The notes: generated from the letters alone by a model not told the origin. Positions 1 through 9,689 are shown, counted from the first letter of the stretch. The stretch is 64,000 bases of DNA from JABDIY01 sp963803875 (GCA_963803875.1 CAWDOA010000015.1:1-64000), one strand, 5' to 3'. Translations and numbers: made by a program.

Positions 1-611
1 TCGGTCGCTATCACACGACGGGCTACCTCGGGATTGATCGTGATCAGCGGTGGAGCGGGCCACGGACCGGTCCTGTCGATCACGACCAAATCCTCGGTGT
101 AGCCGCGCCCAGCAGCCCAGTCCCATACTGTGTGATCTATCGCGGCGACGTCGGCGCGGCGTTGCTGCAATGCATCGATCGACCGAACGTGGGAACCGGT
201 TTCGACCTCTCGGTTGAAGAGATCGATCGACCGACGATGGGTCTGGAGGTGCTCAACCAGAGCACCGTAGCCCGACCACGAGTCGTAGTCGTTCACGGCC
301 AGAACCGCACCCGCCACGTCTGCCAGTGAGGCATAACCGCTCGCTTGCCTGGCGACAACCACCGATTGATACACAGCCTTGGTCCGGCCTTGGAACACCG
401 GTGCAGCTCCCACCGAACCGGCGAGATCTCCGCTCTGAATGAGCCGCATGCCGAGGAGTCCGCACACCCACACCCCGTCGAATTCGCCGCTTGTAGCCCG
501 CCGCAGTCGCTCCTCCCACGGGAGGGTCGCATCGAAGGTTGCGCCCATTCGCTCGCTGGTTGCGGCCAGCATCTCGTCAGCGTTCTCGGCCAGCAGCGTG
601 GTGAAGATCAC
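1..611 (-). CDS. PhnD-like phosphate/phosphonate ABC substrate-binding protein (partial)
   Basis: The reading frame runs off the left edge of the window, so only about the first 203 codons are visible and the C-terminus is missing. The start is a GTG at 611 that overlaps the stop of the upstream gene (GTGA), which implies translational coupling. The protein has the periplasmic-binding fold pattern of PhnD/PF12974 proteins: a cleft stretch (CGLLGMRLI), a segment ending in LAVNDYDSWSGYGAL where PhnD proteins have their ligand-binding Ser/Asn-rich loop, and a later DALQQRRADVAAID, typical of the 'G..DaAa.D' region. No signal peptide is visible at the chosen start, so it may act as a soluble ligand sensor or be exported by its partner. 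The family assignment is by pattern only; the ligand is unknown. Confidence 0.7.
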   Translation of the reverse strand, partial: MIFTTLLAENADEMLAATSERMGATFDATLPWEERLRRATSGEFDGVWVCGLLGMRLIQSGDLAGSVGAAPVFQGRTKAVYQSVVVARQASGYASLADVAGAVLAVNDYDSWSGYGALVEHLQTHRRSIDLFNREVETGSHVRSIDALQQRRADVAAIDHTVWDWAAGRGYTEDLVVIDRTGPWPAPPLITINPEVARRVIAT

Positions 612-1288
612 GATTCGGCAGAGACACCGGTGATGGTTGGGGCACGTGGCTCGAGTGGTACCTCGGGCGGTGTGAGGAGCCGCACCGCTTCCCACGTCGG
701 CGTGACGTCGTAGTCCCAGTACTTGGTCGTTTCGATTTCCACGTGACCCGTGCCCGTCACCCCGCCTCGAATGCACCCGTTGTGAATGCGAACACTGTGG
801 TAGACGTTGGGCGCAACCCGATCTACGGCGTACTTGTGGGCCGAGCTCCCGCGCCAGGCTTCACGGTCTTCGGGAACCGAGTGGACCACAAGGTTGGCCC
901 AATGGTGATCAACCAGCTCTACGGAGCTGTAGCTCATGATCCCTGGATAGTTGTGGAACTCGGCCAACAGATCGACCTCCACCCCGTCGAGGGTGGTGAC
1001 ATCGGCATCGGCGCGACGATCCCCGAAGAAGCCAACAACGTTCACCAATTCGCTTTCCAACAGTGCTTTTGGGTCGCACATGACAACGCGGCGCTGCAGG
1101 CCGTGAACCTCCCATGCGAGAACTTCGTGAGGTTCGATCTTGATCTCGCCCTTGCGGCACCTGCGCATCAGCGACCGAACATCCTGGAGTAGGTACGCGA
1201 GGAGCGCGTGGTCACCCGCGTAGTTTGCAGGATCGGCACAGCGATGCCCCTCGGCTTTCTCGTCGGGTGACAGACGTACCGGTTGCAA
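608..1288 (-). CDS. conserved hypothetical protein, coupled to PhnD-like gene
   Basis: A 226-residue soluble protein that I do not recognise. It is rich in His, Trp and Tyr in its C-terminal half (SVELVDHHWANLVVHS, then VYHSVRIHNG and TKYWDYD), which could form a metal or nucleotide site, but that is speculation. The start is a TTG at 1288; an in-frame TGA lies two codons upstream and a GTGAGG purine run precedes it, so no longer start is possible. Its stop overlaps the GTG of the PhnD-like gene by four bases, so the two are probably one transcript and may act on the same ligand. Amino-acid composition and codon periodicity look genuine. Confidence 0.6.
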   Translation of the reverse strand: MQPVRLSPDEKAEGHRCADPANYAGDHALLAYLLQDVRSLMRRCRKGEIKIEPHEVLAWEVHGLQRRVVMCDPKALLESELVNVVGFFGDRRADADVTTLDGVEVDLLAEFHNYPGIMSYSSVELVDHHWANLVVHSVPEDREAWRGSSAHKYAVDRVAPNVYHSVRIHNGCIRGGVTGTGHVEIETTKYWDYDVTPTWEAVRLLTPPEVPLEPRAPTITGVSAES

Positions 1289-1632
1289 TCGGCCTCACTT
1301 TCGGATGTGACTTCGGCTCAGGAAATGGGTCTCGTGGGCCAATTACTCTGCGCACGTTGTGTGCACTGACTGCAGTGTGCCACAGGGTCCGAAGTCACCT
1401 CGGCGATCGGGCCACTCCGGGACCCGACTCGGACAGGCATTGCGAACGGCTCGATCGGGTCGACCGATGCCCTGACCTGCTGAAATGAATCCAGCTGGGG
1501 CCAGCCGGCCCTCGACGACTCGGCGGTCTGATAGAGGATCTTTCCCTAGTGAGGGCGGCCATTGAGCCCATCCACGATCGCTTCGAATGAAATCGGGTCC
1601 GTGCGCGATGCATCGATCAGGATTCGTCGCAG
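1289..1632. other. intergenic stretch, no gene seen
   Basis: About 340 bases lie between the TTG start of the hypothetical gene and the end of the potassium-channel gene. The open frames here show no recognisable protein pattern. The stretch presumably carries the promoter of the leftward PhnD operon. I see no tRNA, riboswitch or strong terminator. Confidence 0.5.
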
Positions 1633-2654
1633 TCAAATGCGACTTCGAAGCGACTTGAGTTCGGCAGAGCTACCCAGCGCGATCAGCACATCACCGGGTG
1701 CCACCACCGTGTGGGGTGACGGGTTTGTGTGATACACGCGGTTTCCGGTGCGTATGGCGATGATGAGCGAGCGTTGGTCACCTTCGCGGCAGGTCCATCA
1801 GTTTGTTCCCAGCCATCGACGAGAGTTCGTTCACCATGAACTCCTGAACGCTCACGTCGTGCTGGTCATCGTGGAGGACCTCGTCGAGGAACTCCGCAAC
1901 GTGAGGCTGCAACGCCAGCGCCGCCATGCGGGATCCACCGATCTCATGAGGGTTGATGACCCGGTTGGCGCCGGCCTGGAAGAACTTCGTCTCGTTCTTC
2001 TGATCGCTGGTCCTTGCCACGATGAAAAGATCCTTGCGAATAGACCGGGCTGAGAGGCAGACGAACAGATTGTCGGCATCGTGGTCCAGGGCAAGGACCA
2101 TCGTTCGGCGCCCGTTCCACGCCGGCAGCCCGGAGAACGCTGTCGCTGGTTGCATCGCCCACGATCAAAGGGAGCTCGGAGTAGTCCTCCTGCGGGTCGC
2201 GATCGATGACCACGACATCGGTTCCCTGGCGGCGGCAGTAGTCAACAACGGAATGGCCGACCTGACCCCACCCGCAGATGATCATGTGGCCTTCCATCTT
2301 CGCTACAGCGTTCGTCATTCGTCTACTCCTGAAAGCATCGTTCAAGGTTCCTTCGATCAACGTGTCCACGAAGACACTGATGGTGTACAGCACTGCACCG
2401 ACGCCCACGACAACCAGGAAGAGCGTGAACAGACGGTACGACGTCTGGTTGGCCAGTCCGAGATCCACTTCGGTGAACCCCACTGTGGTGATGGTGATCA
2501 CGGTCTGATACAGCGCGTCGAACCAGGGCAGGCCAAGAAGTCGATAGCCGATCCAGCCCACGAGCACGATCGTGACGACCAGGAGGGCCGCTGACTGGAA
2601 ACGACGCCATGGGTCTTGTGCCGGACGTTTCCAGTATGGGGCTGCCCGATCCAT
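1633..2654 (-). pseudogene. potassium channel, Ion_trans_2 + TrkA-N/TrkA-C (two frameshifts)
   Basis: A Kch/MthK-type channel. The N-terminal part has two membrane helices around a pore loop with selectivity filter TTVGFTE (a TVGYG variant). It is followed by an RCK domain with the Rossmann motif GWGQVG and acidic VIDRD, which gates the pore on ligand binding. A TrkA-C-like tail (PGDVLIALGSS) completes the usual architecture of about 340 residues. Two frameshifts break it: near 2108, where one extra C in GCGCCGAAC moves VERA out of frame with RTMVLALDHD, and near 1786, where DLP is separated from EGDQRSLIIAIRTG. Protein similarity is strong on both sides of each, so these may be sequencing errors. 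ATG at 2654 is preferred over 2735. Confidence 0.8.
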
Positions 2655-2800
2655 CACTCCAGAGAATACGTGGTCGAACCCAGTGCCACCGTCTTCTGAT
2701 CGATCTCCGGCCAACGACGTGTGACGAGAACGCACACAATGGGCGTTGGGGTCGTAGCCGGAGGAAGCCGTCCCACACGAGATCCAAGTACGCTCAGGCC

Positions 2801-3199
2801 ATGGGAGACAACAGCCTGGCTGGGAGCACCTACGTGAGCTTCACCACGTTCCGCAGCGATGGATCACCGAAGGCAACCCCGGTATGGATCGTTGATCTCG
2901 GCGACGGGACGATGGGATTCACCACGGCGTCCTCCAGCTGGAAAGTGAAACGTCTGGCCAGCAACCCCAACGTGAAATTGCAGCCCAGCGATGCCAGGGG
3001 CAAACCTGTGGATGGCACCGAAGCCGTTGACGGAACCGCCACGGTGGTCGTGGGAGGTTCCGACTTCGAGCGGGTGAAGGCTTCGGTCAAAGCCAAGTAC
3101 GGCTTTCAGTACCATCTCATCGCTTGGTTCCAGACCCTAATGGGCCTCTTCGGGCGGGGCGCCGGCTCCGATTCCGCCGTTATTGTCACCGTGCCATAG
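2801..3199 (+). CDS. PPOX-class F420/FMN-dependent oxidoreductase
   Basis: A 132-residue split-barrel flavin/F420-binding protein. The N-terminus (STYVSFTTFRSDGSPKATPVWIV) and the following LGFTTA-like and KVKRLASNPNVKL strands are the hallmark of the actinobacterial PPOX/F420 family, which reduces or binds small substrates using deazaflavin. ATG at 2801 gives the usual family length; the upstream in-frame ATGs would add about 64 residues that fit no part of the fold. It sits nine bases ahead of the aldolase gene on the same strand, so the two are probably cotranscribed. The exact substrate is not predictable. Confidence 0.85.
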   Translation: MGDNSLAGSTYVSFTTFRSDGSPKATPVWIVDLGDGTMGFTTASSSWKVKRLASNPNVKLQPSDARGKPVDGTEAVDGTATVVVGGSDFERVKASVKAKYGFQYHLIAWFQTLMGLFGRGAGSDSAVIVTVP

Positions 3200-3208
3200 G
3201 AGAGACCA

Positions 3209-3979
3209 GTGTCAGAAGAAACCTACATCGATCACTACCCGCCCTTTCACGGGGTCGAAGCGTACAACGCGCCGCGATCGGTCGAGGAGGAGCGGGCCCA
3301 TCGCAAACAGATTGTTGCTCGTGGCTACCAGATCTTCGCTGCGATGCGATGGGGTCAGCTCGGCGATGGTCATGTGACCGCCCGGGATCCCGAGAAGCTC
3401 GACCATTTCTGGGTGCTCGACTACGGCGTCACCTTCGCCGACGCCACCCCCGAGCGGCTGGTGCTGGTCGGTCCCGACGGACGAGTCACCGACAAACACG
3501 GCAACGAAACCGGCGGTGTGAACACCGCCGGCTACAACATTCACGCACCGCTGTATGCCGCTCGTCCCGATGTGATGGGAGCGGCCCATACCCACACCCA
3601 ATTCGGGACGCCGTGGTCAGCCAACGTTGAACCGTTCCGGGCGCTGAGTCAGGAGAGCTGCGGCTTCGTCTTTGATCAAGCACTGTTCGACGACGAAGAA
3701 GTGGAAGTTCTCTCGATCGAGGGGGGACATCGAATCGCAGCGGCGCTGGGTCACAACAAGCTGGTCATTCTGCGAAACCATGGTCTTCTGACCGTTGGGC
3801 GCACGGTCGAATCGGCGGTCGCCTCGTTCGTGACCGCCGAACGAGTAGCCGAAGTTCATGTGAAGGCGCCGCACGGAAAGCCGATCAGCGATGAGGCGGC
3901 CAAGATCGCGGCCGGCACCCTCCAGCCCGATCACGTGGCCTGGCGTACCTTCCACTGGCTCGACCGTTCCATTCGTTAG
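3209..3979 (+). CDS. class II aldolase/adducin family protein
   Basis: A 256-residue zinc-dependent class II aldolase/adducin domain protein. The ligand set is visible: HTHTQFG in the middle (the HxH zinc pair) and a later HNKLVILRNHGLL containing the third His and the family NHG motif. GQLGDGHVTARDPE near residue 50 matches the phosphate-binding loop of L-fuculose-phosphate aldolase relatives, but no phosphate-binding Ser pair is obvious, so it may act on a non-phosphorylated substrate. Start GTG at 3209 has an AGGAG Shine-Dalgarno six bases upstream, overlapping the end of the PPOX gene. The substrate is unknown. Confidence 0.85.
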   Translation: MSEETYIDHYPPFHGVEAYNAPRSVEEERAHRKQIVARGYQIFAAMRWGQLGDGHVTARDPEKLDHFWVLDYGVTFADATPERLVLVGPDGRVTDKHGNETGGVNTAGYNIHAPLYAARPDVMGAAHTHTQFGTPWSANVEPFRALSQESCGFVFDQALFDDEEVEVLSIEGGHRIAAALGHNKLVILRNHGLLTVGRTVESAVASFVTAERVAEVHVKAPHGKPISDEAAKIAAGTLQPDHVAWRTFHWLDRSIR

Positions 3980-4073
3980 CCCAAAAAGCGTATCCAGCCC
4001 ACCGATCCGGTGGATTCCACACGCCAGAAGCAGCCCTCGGTGCACTCCGTACGCAGTTTCGGGAAGACCCACG

Positions 4074-5038
4074 CTACTCGTGGAGCACCACGTATTCCCA
4101 GTCGAGCAGTTGCACGGGTTCGGCGCCCTCGCTCCGGCGATAGCCGGCGGTCTCGATCGTCAGCATCTGGCCGGCCGAAACCGAATCCGCAGCAACCAGC
4201 CTGTGGGTGAAGCTGACGGTGTCACCTTCGAAGCGCCGGGGCGGTGTGATTGCAGCGCTTCCAACCCGAGAACAGTGGCCGTACCGGGGAAGACCCTCGT
4301 GGTCGAGGCCTGGGCCAAGGCGATCACGTGGCCCCCGTACACCAAGCGGCTGTCGTAGGTCGTGGCGAACTCCGAACGGTGGACCATCGCCTGGTTGAAT
4401 GTCATCCTCGCAAACGCCGGTGCCAGATCGACGTGGTCCCACATGGGGTCCTCGATCGTGTCGCCGACCGCGACCGGCAGGTCGGGCAGTGCCGAAAGAT
4501 CCCATACTGGAATGACTGATGAGTAGTCGGGATCGGGAGCCGAGGTGGCAGAGCCCACATCGTCGGTGAAGCCGGGAGCGTTGCCGCGGGCGGGTAGCAG
4601 AGCGCAACGCTGGTAGCTGGCGATCGGACCGTTGGTGCCGACGGTCTCGATTCCCAGCAGAACCTTGCCTCGGTTGAGATCGCCCTTGGGGCGGCTGTCG
4701 GCCATGCCCAGCACGGTGGTGGTGGTCTGCACCGTCTCGCCGACCTCCACCGGCCGAGCCACCAATACTCCCCGGTAGAACAGGTTGGCGATGGCGTGGC
4801 GGGTGGCGCTGGTGCTGAGCCCGATCGACAGTTGCACCATCAGCCCGGGATTCACCAGCGCACCTGAACTGCCCGACGCTGACGCGTAGGCGGACTGGTC
4901 GGCGGCGAGGCGGTTCTCGTCGCCGGTGATGCTTCGGTACATCACGTTGTCTGCGTGGGTGATCGTGACCGCCGGCAGCTGGGGAAGAACCGTGCCGGTG
5001 GTGAGATCGTCGTAATAGGGGCCGTTCAAGCGATGCAT
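4074..5038 (-). pseudogene. MaoC-like acyl-CoA dehydratase, double hot-dog (one frameshift)
   Basis: A tandem hot-dog-fold (MaoC-like) hydratase of about 320 residues acting on enoyl-CoA or fumaryl-CoA-type thioesters. The first domain contains ADNVMYRSITGDENRLAAD, the hydratase-motif region with catalytic Asp; the second carries NQAMVHRSEF and YGGHVIALAQA. The frame changes near 4264: residues up to VLGLEA are in one frame and ITPPRRFEGDTVSFTHRL through WEYVVLHE in another, a one-base slip. Two starts are possible, ATG 5038 (chosen) or GTG 5068. It may be a working gene with a sequencing error. Divergent from the alpha/beta hydrolase gene. Confidence 0.75.
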
Positions 5039-5155
5039 CGCCAACGATTGTGGACCGGGCGGCGGCACTTGTGAAATCGGTGAAGTGCTCGTTTGTCACA
5101 GGGGGCGGCGGCAACGATTGTGAGTCGGCGGGCTGCTCGTGCGAGATTGGCGAGC

Positions 5156-5815
5156 GTGGTTTCGATACACGTCACAGAAGAGCGGGTCGATTCGGCGTCG
5201 ACGCCGATCGTGTTCACTCACGGGTGGATCGACAATCAGACCGTGTGGGACGGTGTGCGAGTCGAACTGGGCGACCGGACCACGATCGCCTGGGATCTCC
5301 GGGGCCATGGACAATCGGACGCACCTCCGCCTGGAGAGTACGGCCGAGATCTTCTGTTGGCTGACCTGCTCACCGTGGTGCAGCGTGTGGATGGCCCGGT
5401 CGTGCTGGCCGGACACTCCCTCGGGGGTTACCTGAGTCTGGCGTTCACTCTGCAACACCCCGACCTGGTCGCCGGCCTGGTGTTGATCGCGGCCGGCCCC
5501 GGCTTCCGCAACGCCGAGGCGAGGGATCAGTGGAATGCCGCCGTCGACGCATCAGCGGCCAAGCTCGACATCCCGCCCGGCAGCGAGGAGTCATCCAAGC
5601 ACGTGGACAGCTGGGTGATCGACGAGCTGGACACCATCACGGTGCCGGTCGTGGCCGTCGTGGGCGAACACGACAAACGGTTCCACGCATCGCAGAGACT
5701 GTTCGAGAAGAAGCTCAACGTGGTTCACTCGGCGATCGTGCCCGGCGCCGGCCACTCGGTCCACCGCAAGCACCCCGGACCGGTCGCCGCCGCCATCCGC
5801 CAACTGGGGATCTAA
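5156..5815 (+). CDS. alpha/beta hydrolase
   Basis: A serine hydrolase of the alpha/beta fold. Visible elements: the oxyanion HGW loop (FTHGWIDNQTVW), DLRGHGQSDAP, the nucleophile elbow GHSLGGY, a VVGEHDK acid loop and GAGHSVHRKHP with the catalytic His. GTG at 5156 gives about 219 residues and begins just before the first beta strand; a longer version starting at 5093 adds a poorly folded, Arg/Ala-rich tail and is less likely. It faces the MaoC gene across a short divergent gap. Substrate unknown; members include esterases, haloalkane dehalogenases and lactonases. Confidence 0.85.
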   Translation: MVSIHVTEERVDSASTPIVFTHGWIDNQTVWDGVRVELGDRTTIAWDLRGHGQSDAPPPGEYGRDLLLADLLTVVQRVDGPVVLAGHSLGGYLSLAFTLQHPDLVAGLVLIAAGPGFRNAEARDQWNAAVDASAAKLDIPPGSEESSKHVDSWVIDELDTITVPVVAVVGEHDKRFHASQRLFEKKLNVVHSAIVPGAGHSVHRKHPGPVAAAIRQLGI

Positions 5816-5897
5816 CCACCCAAATTTCGGCTGGGGGCCACATCCTCTGTAGGCCCCAGCAGACAGAACAGCCTCAGTGTTGTCGTGGGCCGATATT

Positions 5898-6656
5898 TCA
5901 GCCGGCCCGAGCAGCCAGCATCCTGTCCACAGTGTCGAGGTTGTACGGGTTGCCGCTCATGAGGATGAGATGGTGCACCCCGATCTCCCTCCAAGCATCG
6001 ATGTCGACCTTGTCGTCGACCAGGGCGGTTCGTTCCACCGACTCGGGGTCCCGGCCCTTCTTCTCGCACCACTCATCGAGTACTTCCATGGTGCGTTTGG
6101 CTTCTTCGGGGGTCTTGCCCACGATGTTGTGCATCTGGGCGTATTCGGCCACGAGTCGCAGCGTCACCTTCTCACCGGAGCCTCCGATCAGAAGTGGCAA
6201 CGGGCCCAGTGCAGGTGGATTGAGCTTGCCGAGACGATCGATCACGCGGGGTAGTTCGTCCCCGAAGACCTTCAACCGTGATGGTGCTGTGCCGAACTCG
6301 TAGCCATATTCGTCGTAATCACGTTCGAACCAGCCCGAGCCCATGCCGAGAATCACCCGTCCACCCGAAATGTGATCCACCGTGCGGGCCATGTCGGCCA
6401 ACAGTTCGGGATTGCGGTAGCTCATCGGCGTGACCATCGGGCCGATCGTGGCGTGACTGGTGGTGGCAGCCATCGCCGCCAGGACGGTCCAACACTCGAA
6501 GTGTGCTGCGTCGGGATCGCCGTAGAGGGGGTAGAAGTGATCCCAGGTCCAGAGTGAATCGACACCCATACCATCGGCCCGGATCCAGGCATCCCGCAGT
6601 TCGGCCATCGTGGTGGCCTGGGGGTGAAGTTGCACGCCGACTTTGAGATCCGTCAT
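5898..6656 (-). CDS. LLM-class F420-dependent oxidoreductase
   Basis: A 252-residue luciferase-like TIM barrel that uses F420 (or FMN). Family landmarks: GVQLHPQATTMAELRDAW at the start, the WTWDHFYPLYGD strand where substrate and F420 are bound, GPMVTPMSYRNPELLADMARTVDH, the LGMGSGWFERDYDEYG signature of the actinobacterial subgroup, and LLIGGSGEKVTLRLVAEYA. It is slightly short of the average for the family. Gene content around it (PPOX, class V aminotransferase) gives no substrate. It is an end-to-end neighbour of the aminotransferase on the same strand, 30 bases apart. Confidence 0.9.
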   Translation of the reverse strand: MTDLKVGVQLHPQATTMAELRDAWIRADGMGVDSLWTWDHFYPLYGDPDAAHFECWTVLAAMAATTSHATIGPMVTPMSYRNPELLADMARTVDHISGGRVILGMGSGWFERDYDEYGYEFGTAPSRLKVFGDELPRVIDRLGKLNPPALGPLPLLIGGSGEKVTLRLVAEYAQMHNIVGKTPEEAKRTMEVLDEWCEKKGRDPESVERTALVDDKVDIDAWREIGVHHLILMSGNPYNLDTVDRMLAARAG

Positions 6657-6685
6657 GAGTTCAACCTATAGGTGTCAGCTCACCC

Positions 6686-7870
6686 CTAGAGATATTGGCT
6701 GAGAGACTTAGCGGCTGCGGCCACGCCTGACGAACCCATCGGAGCACCGAGCGCATGCAGCGTGGACTCGATCGTACCCAGCGTGCCCAGGACGTGAGGA
6801 GGGTTGAGATGTCCCATATGGCCGATACGGAACGCCTCGCCGATACCACCGATACCCAGGCCGAGCACCAGGCCGGCCCCGTCCTCAGCTCGGCGGCGCA
6901 GGTCGGTGGAATCGATCGAGCCCGTGAGCACCGTGGTCACGGCATTGGATCGAGCGGCAGGATCGACGATGTTGAACTCCAGTCCGTCGGTGCAGGACCA
7001 GGCGGCCACTGCGCTTCGCACGGCGTCGGCCAGTGCTGTGTGCCGCGACCACACCTTGTCCAGGCCGCCCTCCTCGTCGATCATGTTGAAAGCCTCACGC
7101 ATCCCGTACAGATGCTGGATCGGGGGAGTGCCGGCGAACAGCTCGTAGACGGCGTCTGGTTTCATCCGTGGAGCCCAGTCGAAGTAGCCGGTGCGCAGAT
7201 CTGCCGTGGCGTAGGCGTCGAGTGCCTTTGGGCCGGCCCAGCAGAAGGCGAGCCCGGGAGGGACCATCATGCCCTTTTGGGAAGCGGCAACCGTGATGTC
7301 GACTCCCCACTCGTCCATTTCGAACACGTCGCAACCGAGTGAAGCGATGGCGTCAACCATGAACAGGGCTGGGTGGTCTGCATCTTGAAGGACCTTTCCC
7401 AATGCCTTGATGTCGTTCATGACCGATGTCGCTGTGTCGGTGAGGACCACCATGACGGCCTTGATCGACCGGTCTCGGTCCTCAGAGATTCGGGCTGCGA
7501 AGGCGTCGACATCCACCGGCCCCCGAAGGGTTCCTTCGAATGTCTCGACCTTGACCCCACCCAGAGCCGCCATACGCCCCCACACATGAGCGAAACGCCC
7601 GGACTCGAGGACCAACACGTGGTCGCCGCGTGACAGGGTGTTGTTGATCGCCATCTGCCACCCGGCGTGGCCATTGCCGATGGTGATGAAGGCTCTACCG
7701 GCAGTGGTGCGGGCCATGGCCGGCAAGCGGTCCAGCACTTCGAATGCGACGTCGACGAGGTCTCCCTCGTAGATGTTCGGCATCGGAAGATGCATGGCGT
7801 TGAGCACGCGGTCCGGGATCGTGGACGGACCGGGAATCGAGAGCATCTGGCGGCCGAAACGAAGGCTCAT
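6686..7870 (-). CDS. class V aminotransferase (alanine-glyoxylate/serine-glyoxylate type)
   Basis: A 394-residue PLP enzyme of the alanine:glyoxylate / serine:pyruvate aminotransferase group. PLP Lys is K199 in AASQKGMMVPP; D173 in MVDAIASLG pairs with the pyridine nitrogen, and NGHAGWQ near residue 66 holds the phosphate. The N-terminus (LSIPGPSTIPDRVLNAM) is the classic PGP..P.RVL family start, and the C-terminal IGHMGHLNPP is the RIGHMG motif. I chose ATG at 7870 because the longer frame adds low-complexity residues ahead of the family start. It faces the TSUP permease gene divergently. Confidence 0.9.
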   Translation of the reverse strand: MSLRFGRQMLSIPGPSTIPDRVLNAMHLPMPNIYEGDLVDVAFEVLDRLPAMARTTAGRAFITIGNGHAGWQMAINNTLSRGDHVLVLESGRFAHVWGRMAALGGVKVETFEGTLRGPVDVDAFAARISEDRDRSIKAVMVVLTDTATSVMNDIKALGKVLQDADHPALFMVDAIASLGCDVFEMDEWGVDITVAASQKGMMVPPGLAFCWAGPKALDAYATADLRTGYFDWAPRMKPDAVYELFAGTPPIQHLYGMREAFNMIDEEGGLDKVWSRHTALADAVRSAVAAWSCTDGLEFNIVDPAARSNAVTTVLTGSIDSTDLRRRAEDGAGLVLGLGIGGIGEAFRIGHMGHLNPPHVLGTLGTIESTLHALGAPMGSSGVAAAAKSLSQYL

Positions 7871-7925
7871 TGTGTGAAAGGTAGCCCCTACCATCGAAGA
7901 GGTACGCAACCGGTAGGGGGACGAG

Positions 7926-8675
7926 ATGGAATTGGATGCCCTCACCATCGTGCTGCTCGCCGGTGCAGCCCTCGTCGCCGGATTCATCGACTCCATTGCC
8001 GGGGGCGGTGGACTGATCACGATCCCGGCGCTGTTGTTCGCCGGTGCTGGTCCTCTGGTGGCGATCGCAACCAACAAGGTGCAGGCGATCTTCGGGGCCG
8101 GAACGGCGGCGGTGTCCTATTCCCGATCAGGGTTGGTGGCGCCTTCTACGATGGTCAAGAGTATTGTCACCGCCGCAGGTGCGTCGGCAATCGGCGCCCT
8201 GGTAGCGACCCAACTACCGGCCGCCGTTCTGGAGCGTGCGATCCCGGTGGCGCTGATCGGCATCGCCCTGTTCTTCGCATTCAAGCCCCGTATCGACGAT
8301 TCGGATCGTCACGCACGGATGGTCCCGGCGCTGTTTGGTGTGACCGCCATCCCAGCCATTGGTTTCTACGACGGGATCTTCGGTCCGGGAACCGGCTCGT
8401 TCTACATGGTGGCGTTCGTGGGACTCGTCGGCTTCGGAGTGCTGAGAGCAACGGCTCACACCAAGGTACTGAACTTGGCATCGAACCTGGGAGCGTTCGT
8501 CGTGTTTGCGGTCAACGGGGCGATCGAGTGGAGAATTGGACTTCTGATGGGCCTGGCCCAGGTCGCGGGCGCATGGCTCGGCGCGCACGTTGCGATCGCC
8601 AACGGAGCCCGACTGATCAAACCCGTTCTGATCATCACCTGTCTCGCAATCTCATTGCGCCTGCTCCTGTCCTAG
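7926..8675 (+). CDS. TSUP family transporter (TauE/SafE-like)
   Basis: A 249-residue membrane protein with about eight hydrophobic segments, matching the TauE/SafE (TSUP) family that exports or imports sulfite, sulfonates and related anions. Family marks are GFIDSIAGGGGLITIPAL near the N-terminus and the second-repeat counterpart GFYDGIFGPGTGSF, reflecting the internal two-fold repeat. ATNKVQAIFG after helix 2 is also typical. The gene starts 55 bases from the divergent aminotransferase gene, so a shared control region is likely. Substrate not inferable. Confidence 0.9.
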   Translation: MELDALTIVLLAGAALVAGFIDSIAGGGGLITIPALLFAGAGPLVAIATNKVQAIFGAGTAAVSYSRSGLVAPSTMVKSIVTAAGASAIGALVATQLPAAVLERAIPVALIGIALFFAFKPRIDDSDRHARMVPALFGVTAIPAIGFYDGIFGPGTGSFYMVAFVGLVGFGVLRATAHTKVLNLASNLGAFVVFAVNGAIEWRIGLLMGLAQVAGAWLGAHVAIANGARLIKPVLIITCLAISLRLLLS

Positions 8676-8726
8676 CCGAAGAAGAAATGGCTATCGGACA
8701 TGATCCGAGTCGGTTAGTTTGACGAA

Positions 8727-9689
8727 ATGACTGCTGTGCTCGCCGAGGGATTGAAGAAGCACTACGGGGAAACCAAAGCGCTCGACGGACTGGATCTGGA
8801 GGTTCGTCAGGGTGAGATATTCGGCCTGCTCGGACCCAACGGTGCCGGCAAGACCACCGCGGTGAAGGTGATGACAACCCTGGCAACTCCGACTGCCGGT
8901 CGGGTTGTGGTCGACGGGATCGACGTATCGAAGAACCCGCGAGCGGTCCGCACCCGCATCGGGCTCACCGGCCAGTACGCGGCAGTGGAGGAACGGCTCA
9001 CGGGCCGGGAGAACCTGGAATTGGTCGGTCGCTACTTTCATCACGGCAAGAACGAACTGAAGGTGCGAGCCTCCGAGCTGTTGGAGATGTTCGACCTCGT
9101 CGAGGCAGCCGACCGGCCAGCCAACGGCTACAGCGGCGGGATGCGCAGGCGGCTCGACATCGCCATGAGCCTCGTCGCGAGACCGTCGATCCTGTTTCTG
9201 GACGAACCCACTACCGGGCTCGATCCTCGAAGCCGGATCGGCATGTGGGAGTTCATCGACCGTCTGGGGGAGGAGGGCACCACCGTGCTCCTCACCACCC
9301 AATACCTCGAGGAGGCCGATGTGCTGGCCAAGCAGATCGCCGTCATCGACCACGGGAGGAAGATTGCCGAAGGTACTTCGGATGAGCTGAAGGATCAGAT
9401 CGGCGGCGACAAGGTTCGGGTGACCATCGTGAAACGGGAGAACCTCCGTAGGGCGATGGAGGCAATACGGCCCCACTGCACCGGCGCGGTCGACCACGAA
9501 CCGGGATCTCATCTCACCATCACCGCTCCAATTCACGCCGGCGGGGGAGTGGTGCCAAATATCATCCGTGCGCTCGACGCCGCCGGGGTCGACGTGATGG
9601 ACGTGGAAGTGCGCCGCCCGACCCTCGACGATGTGTTTCTCGTGCTCACGGGCAAGGCAGCCCAAGCAAGACAAGATGAGGAAGTCTGA
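8727..9689 (+). CDS. ABC transporter ATP-binding protein, DrrA-like
   Basis: The ATPase half of an ABC-2 type exporter of the daunorubicin-resistance (DrrA) class. Walker A is GPNGAGKTT, the signature is YSGGMRRRLDIAM and Walker B is ILFLDEPTTGLD, followed by the switch-His region (TTQYLEEAD). The 320-residue length and the C-terminal DrrA-type domain ending in RRPTLDDVFLVLTGKA are standard. It overlaps the downstream permease gene by one base (TGATG), so the pair is translationally coupled. Likely role: export of a hydrophobic compound or lipid; the cargo is unknown. Confidence 0.92.
   Translation: MTAVLAEGLKKHYGETKALDGLDLEVRQGEIFGLLGPNGAGKTTAVKVMTTLATPTAGRVVVDGIDVSKNPRAVRTRIGLTGQYAAVEERLTGRENLELVGRYFHHGKNELKVRASELLEMFDLVEAADRPANGYSGGMRRRLDIAMSLVARPSILFLDEPTTGLDPRSRIGMWEFIDRLGEEGTTVLLTTQYLEEADVLAKQIAVIDHGRKIAEGTSDELKDQIGGDKVRVTIVKRENLRRAMEAIRPHCTGAVDHEPGSHLTITAPIHAGGGVVPNIIRALDAAGVDVMDVEVRRPTLDDVFLVLTGKAAQARQDEEV

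Noticed and set aside
743..1192. A rightward 149-codon open frame over the hypothetical gene
   Set aside because: It is the antisense shadow of 608-1288, which has the better codon pattern and the coupled stop/start.
1778..1800. TGA in the K+ channel gene as a third selenocysteine codon
   Set aside because: The similarity continues in a different frame after the TGA, so it is a frameshift; no Cys is expected there.
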